From Deinococcus sp. (lineage in GTDB: Bacteria > Deinococcota > Deinococci > Deinococcales > Deinococcaceae): a stretch of 8,335 bases of DNA. The notes under the pieces were generated by a model. That model ran no database searches. It was not told where the DNA came from and saw only the letters and a list, made by a program, of their open reading frames with translations. This document shows, one piece after another, positions 5,168 to 8,335 of this stretch; position 1 is the stretch's first letter; every line of letters begins with the position of its first letter. A program made the translations under genes and the position numbers. The DNA lies in assembly GCF_030523985.1 (NCBI RefSeq), contig NZ_JAUNHK010000106.1, positions 1 through 8,335 of the forward strand. The letters run 5' to 3'.

Positions 5168-8100
5168 GTGAAACGTAGCTTGACCCTCGTCACCACCCTG
5201 GCCCTGGTCGCTTCGGCGTCCGCTCAGACGACCACGCCAGTCTCACCGCTTCCTCTCATTCCTGACAGCGCGGCGGCCAGCGCAGCGGGTGAGCAGCGCG
5301 TCTCCCTGCCGTTCAGCCTCAGCGCCGACCAACTGGGCACGGCCTCGCTGCTGCTGGCCCAGGCGCTGCCTCAAGGCGTGAATTACCAGCCCGGCAGTGC
5401 CCAACTGAACGGGCAAGCCCTGCCCGATCCGCTGCGGGGACGCAGTGGCACGCTGTACTGGAAGCTGGCCCCTGAACAACTGGCCCCCCTGCTTGGGTCG
5501 GAGAGCCAGGAAGTCAGCGGAGAAATCAGCCTCGTTCTGGATGGTGCGGAAGCGGCCATTGCCACGCTGCCCGCCGCGCAACTTCAGGTGCTGACGGAAA
5601 GCGGGCAACTCAGGCCCATTCTGGGTCAACTCGACGAGCGCGACTGGGTAACGGCCAAGCCGCTGGCCCAGCCCGAAACGGTTTCGGAGAATGCCGGACG
5701 CATCAAGCTGCCGCTGGACGGCACCGACTACGCCACCCTCGACCGCATCACCATCTCGGTCGAAGGGCCGCTGGGCGAGCCGCCCGTACCCGTGGTCAAC
5801 GGTCAGCCTGTGCCTGCCACCCAGGTGGGCCGCACGGTCACCGACCCCGGTCAGGGCGTGCAGCGCCTGGATTACTACGGTGTGCCGATTCGCCCCGGCG
5901 TCAACACCATTACGCTGGGCGACCAGACCGTGCGGGTGCGCCTCGCTGGGCCGATCACGCGCTACGAAATCGAACCGCTGCAACTGCGCGCCGACGGCGT
6001 GACCCCGCTGCGCCTGCGGATTCGCACCTTCGATGCGCTGGGCGTGGCGACGCAGCCCGACCGCCTGACCCTCAAGACCAATCTGGAGCCGCTGCGCCCC
6101 GACGCCTTCCCAGGTGAGGCGGGGTACCAGGTGGCGCTGAACAAGGGCGAGGGCATTCTGGAGCTGCGCCCGCAGACGACGCCGACCACGCTGGAACTGG
6201 ACGTGGTGGAAAACGACCGCGTGGTGCGCCAGAGCTTCGAAGTGCGCCCCGACAGCCACGCGGTCGGCGTGGGGATGGTCAGCGCCACCCTGGGCCTGGG
6301 CGGAGAAGGCAGCCTGGGCGAGCGCCTGAACGTCGAGGCGCGGGGCTACTACGAAGGGCCCGTCGGCTCGGGCAAGCTGTATGTCGCCGCCGACAAGGAC
6401 GGCCTGCCCACCACCACGGCGAATCTGCCGACCAACTCGCGCAACGTCAACTATGGGGACGCCTCGCAGGAAACCATTCCGCTGCAAGGTCAAGACCCCA
6501 TTGCGGTGTCGTACGACCACCCCAGCTTCCGGGCCGAATACCGCCTCACCGCTGCGCCCGTCACCGTATTGCCCGTCAGCGAAACCCTGACCGCGCTGAC
6601 AGTAACCACCAAGACCGAGCCGCGTCTGGCCGGTTTCGTGGCGCTGGTGCCGACCGACCGCATCACCGACGAGCGCCTGACGCCCAACGGCACGCGCCTG
6701 CTGCGCCTGGCGAAGGGCGACGTGGCGATAGGCAGCCAACTGCTGACCCTGATCGAAGTCGGCAGCGACGGTGAGGAGGTCAACCGCCGCACGCTGAGCG
6801 AAGGTGTGGACTACTCCTTCGACCCCGAAACGGGCGTGGTGACGCTGGTGCGCGGCCTTGACCGCATCAGCCCCAGCCTGAATGAGCAGTACGTCCTGGC
6901 GTCCTACCGTCTGCGTGACGGGGACAGCAATCGCCATCTGGCCTACGGTGCCCAGATCGAAAAGACGGGTACGACGCGCAGCGGCAGCTACAGCGTGGGC
7001 GCGGCGGTGGCCCGTGTGGACAGCACCACCACCTTCGGCGTGGCGGGCCGTTACGAACAGCCCGGCATGCAGGTCAAGGGCCGTGTGATGGCCTCGGGCG
7101 GCGTGCTGGCGACGGCCTCGGTCAGTGGCCGTCCGGCCAAGCGCCCCGAATACGGCGACCAGCCCAGCGGCGGCGACCTCTCGGTGCGCTACCAGAGCGC
7201 CGGGTACGCGGGGCTGGAACGTGGTGCAGAGGGCCTTCAGGCCGACGGGCGCTACGACCTGCCCTTCTCGCCCCGCCTGGGCCTGCGGCTTGAGGGTTCG
7301 TATGGACGCGCCCTGACGCCCGCGAGCGGCTTTGTCGGCGCACAGGTGAACTACCGCTTCCAGCCCTTCAGCGTCGGTGCAGGGCTGCGCTACGGCTTCG
7401 GCACCCAGAGCGGCCTGGGCCTCAGCGGAAGCGTGGCCTACCGCTTGGGCCGTCTGGCGACCGAAGTGGTGCACACCCAGCCCGTCAGCGGCACCCTGCT
7501 GCCCACCACCGACTTCCGGGTGGATTACCGCCTGACCGAGAAGGTGGCCCTCTCGCTGCGCGACACCTACACCTGGGGCGGGGGCAATACAGGCACCATT
7601 GGCCTCAACAGCACTGTGGGCCGCACCAACTACGTCGTCGCCTACGAACTCGCCAACAGCAGCGGGCAGGAAAACCGCGCCCGCTTCGGCGTTTCCACCA
7701 CCCTGCCCCTCAGCGAGCGCCTGGGCGTGGGCCTGCGCGGGTCTTACCTCTGGAATGTGGACAGCCGCACTTCGGACATCAGCGCCGGGGCCGACCTGGA
7801 CTACCGCGCCGAGACCTTCCGGGCCACCCTAGGTACCGACTTCAGCGTGACGGGCGGCAAGCTGACGACGGTCTTGCGCGGCGGAATCAGTGGCGACCTG
7901 AACCCCCACCTCAACCTGGGGGCCGACGCCACTGCCGAATTCGGGGCGCGGCAGGGGCAAAAGCTGGCGCTGGGCTACGCCTACCGTTCGGGGCAACTCA
8001 ACAGTCTGGGCTACGCCCGCTACGTGGCTGGCAGCCTGGCGAACGGGGACAGTAGCTTCTCGGCAGGAGCGAGCGCCGAATACCGCCTGCTCCCGCGCCA

Positions 8101-8335
8101 GAACATGCAACTTGCCCTGCGCGGTGGGGCCGACATGCGCGTGACCAGTGACCGCGCCACCCTGACCGTGCAGCCCTACGCCGGGGTCACGGCGGCCTTC
8201 AACGACCGGATTCAGGTAGGGGGCTGGGGCCGCGCCCTGCTGCAACCCGCGACCAGCACCAGCTTGGTCGGTTACGGCGTCGAAGCGGGTTACCGCGTGC
8301 TGCCGGGCACCTGGCTGAACGCGGGCTACAACATC
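5168..8335 (+). CDS. Outer-membrane beta-barrel with DUF11/Ig-like N-terminal domains (partial, 3' end outside)
   Basis: 1056 codons from GTG to the window edge with no stop; the first 20 residues look like MKRSLTLVTTLALVASASAQ, a Sec signal peptide with an A-S-A cleavage site after residue 19. Residues about 44-150 are DUF11-like (VNYQPGSAQLNGQALPDP, LYWKL). Residues about 190-260 hold VNGQPVP, GRTVTDPG and YYGVPIRPGVNTI. Residues about 265-360 are an invasin/Ig-like sandwich (LRADGVTPLRLRIRTFDALG). DSHAVGVG at 362-369 opens a beta-rich linker. Residues about 505-585 contain KGDVAIGS, LSEGVDYSFDPETGVVTLVRGL. From about 590 to the end, alternating polar/hydrophobic strands with aromatic girdles (VNYRFQPFSVGAGLRYGFG, AEYRLL, EAGYRVLPGTWLNAGYNI) indicate a large beta-barrel. 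No cysteine is seen. It starts 4 nt after gene 2, so coupled expression is likely. The role as anchor or exporter for the gene 1 and 2 products is inferred. The last strands, and so the C-terminus, are missing. Confidence 0.93.
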   Translation, partial: MKRSLTLVTTLALVASASAQTTTPVSPLPLIPDSAAASAAGEQRVSLPFSLSADQLGTASLLLAQALPQGVNYQPGSAQLNGQALPDPLRGRSGTLYWKLAPEQLAPLLGSESQEVSGEISLVLDGAEAAIATLPAAQLQVLTESGQLRPILGQLDERDWVTAKPLAQPETVSENAGRIKLPLDGTDYATLDRITISVEGPLGEPPVPVVNGQPVPATQVGRTVTDPGQGVQRLDYYGVPIRPGVNTITLGDQTVRVRLAGPITRYEIEPLQLRADGVTPLRLRIRTFDALGVATQPDRLTLKTNLEPLRPDAFPGEAGYQVALNKGEGILELRPQTTPTTLELDVVENDRVVRQSFEVRPDSHAVGVGMVSATLGLGGEGSLGERLNVEARGYYEGPVGSGKLYVAADKDGLPTTTANLPTNSRNVNYGDASQETIPLQGQDPIAVSYDHPSFRAEYRLTAAPVTVLPVSETLTALTVTTKTEPRLAGFVALVPTDRITDERLTPNGTRLLRLAKGDVAIGSQLLTLIEVGSDGEEVNRRTLSEGVDYSFDPETGVVTLVRGLDRISPSLNEQYVLASYRLRDGDSNRHLAYGAQIEKTGTTRSGSYSVGAAVARVDSTTTFGVAGRYEQPGMQVKGRVMASGGVLATASVSGRPAKRPEYGDQPSGGDLSVRYQSAGYAGLERGAEGLQADGRYDLPFSPRLGLRLEGSYGRALTPASGFVGAQVNYRFQPFSVGAGLRYGFGTQSGLGLSGSVAYRLGRLATEVVHTQPVSGTLLPTTDFRVDYRLTEKVALSLRDTYTWGGGNTGTIGLNSTVGRTNYVVAYELANSSGQENRARFGVSTTLPLSERLGVGLRGSYLWNVDSRTSDISAGADLDYRAETFRATLGTDFSVTGGKLTTVLRGGISGDLNPHLNLGADATAEFGARQGQKLALGYAYRSGQLNSLGYARYVAGSLANGDSSFSAGASAEYRLLPRQNMQLALRGGADMRVTSDRATLTVQPYAGVTAAFNDRIQVGGWGRALLQPATSTSLVGYGVEAGYRVLPGTWLNAGYNI
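6935..8335 (+). other. Beta-barrel region of gene 3
   Basis: From residue 590 to the window edge (467 residues) the chain is a series of 8-12 residue segments with alternating small/hydrophobic and polar residues, Tyr/Phe/Trp at segment ends, and Gly/Asn/Asp/Ser turns. Examples are SVGAAVARV, TFGVAGRYEQ, QVNYRFQPF, LGLSGSVAYRLG, FRVDYRLT, LGVGLRGSYLWN, ISAGADLDYR, KLALGYAYR and VEAGYRV. There is no hydrophobic helix. The number of strands looks well above the 8 of OmpA-type barrels, but an exact count needs structure prediction. Confidence 0.8.

Noticed and set aside
3691..5196. Minus-strand open frame of 501 codons opposite gene 2
   Set aside because: It has the same antisense composition (His, Gly, Arg, Gln-rich), no recognisable motif, and sits across the junction of genes 2 and 3, whose coding signals are clear.
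5243..7474. Minus-strand open frame of 743 codons opposite gene 3
   Set aside because: It lies wholly antisense to a gene with a signal peptide, ribosome-binding site and barrel pattern. Its translation is rich in His, Gln, Arg, Gly and Ala without domains, as expected for the reverse of GC-rich coding DNA.

Overview
The window is a high-GC stretch that reads like envelope DNA from Deinococcus or a close relative (Deinococcota). The clues are AAGGAG ribosome-binding sites, strong G/C third-position preference, and Sec-exported Thr/Asn/Gly/Ala-rich proteins whose mature N-termini carry an 'AG..ITNQA.V' motif followed by DUF11-type beta-sandwich domains. The genus call is an inference from style; no lineage-specific marker gene is present.

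All coding capacity is on the + strand in three consecutive genes. Bases 1-127 are a leader with a strong stem-loop (13-47) and a possible -10 box at its left edge. Gene 1 (128-2257) encodes a 709-aa secreted, acidic, low-lysine protein with a low-complexity middle and a DUF11-like C-terminus. A 152-nt gap (2258-2409) follows, holding a G-rich/C-rich hairpin and then a pyrimidine tract. Gene 2 (2410-5163) encodes a 917-aa secreted protein made almost wholly of Ig-like modules: an N-terminal module shared with gene 1, three DUF11-type domains, a disulfide-compatible sandwich, an SdrD-B/carboxypeptidase-regulatory-like domain, and a final partial DUF11-like segment. Gene 3 starts 4 nt after the gene 2 stop, at GTG 5168, with its ribosome-binding site inside the end of gene 2. 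It is open to the right edge (5168-8335, 1056 codons, no stop). It encodes an exported protein with DUF11-like and Ig-like N-terminal modules followed by a long outer-membrane beta-barrel.

The layout suggests one envelope system: gene 3 as outer-membrane anchor or pore, gene 2 as a large modular partner translationally coupled to it, and gene 1 as a related secreted protein. Gene 1 has the best start signals and sits before a hairpin, so it may be made in excess. The gene 2 plus gene 3 domain order resembles very large single-chain DUF11/SdrD-B/beta-barrel proteins that I recall from Proteobacteria, here split over two coupled genes. That comparison is from memory and needs a profile search. 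No RNA gene, insertion sequence, CRISPR array or minus-strand gene is supported.
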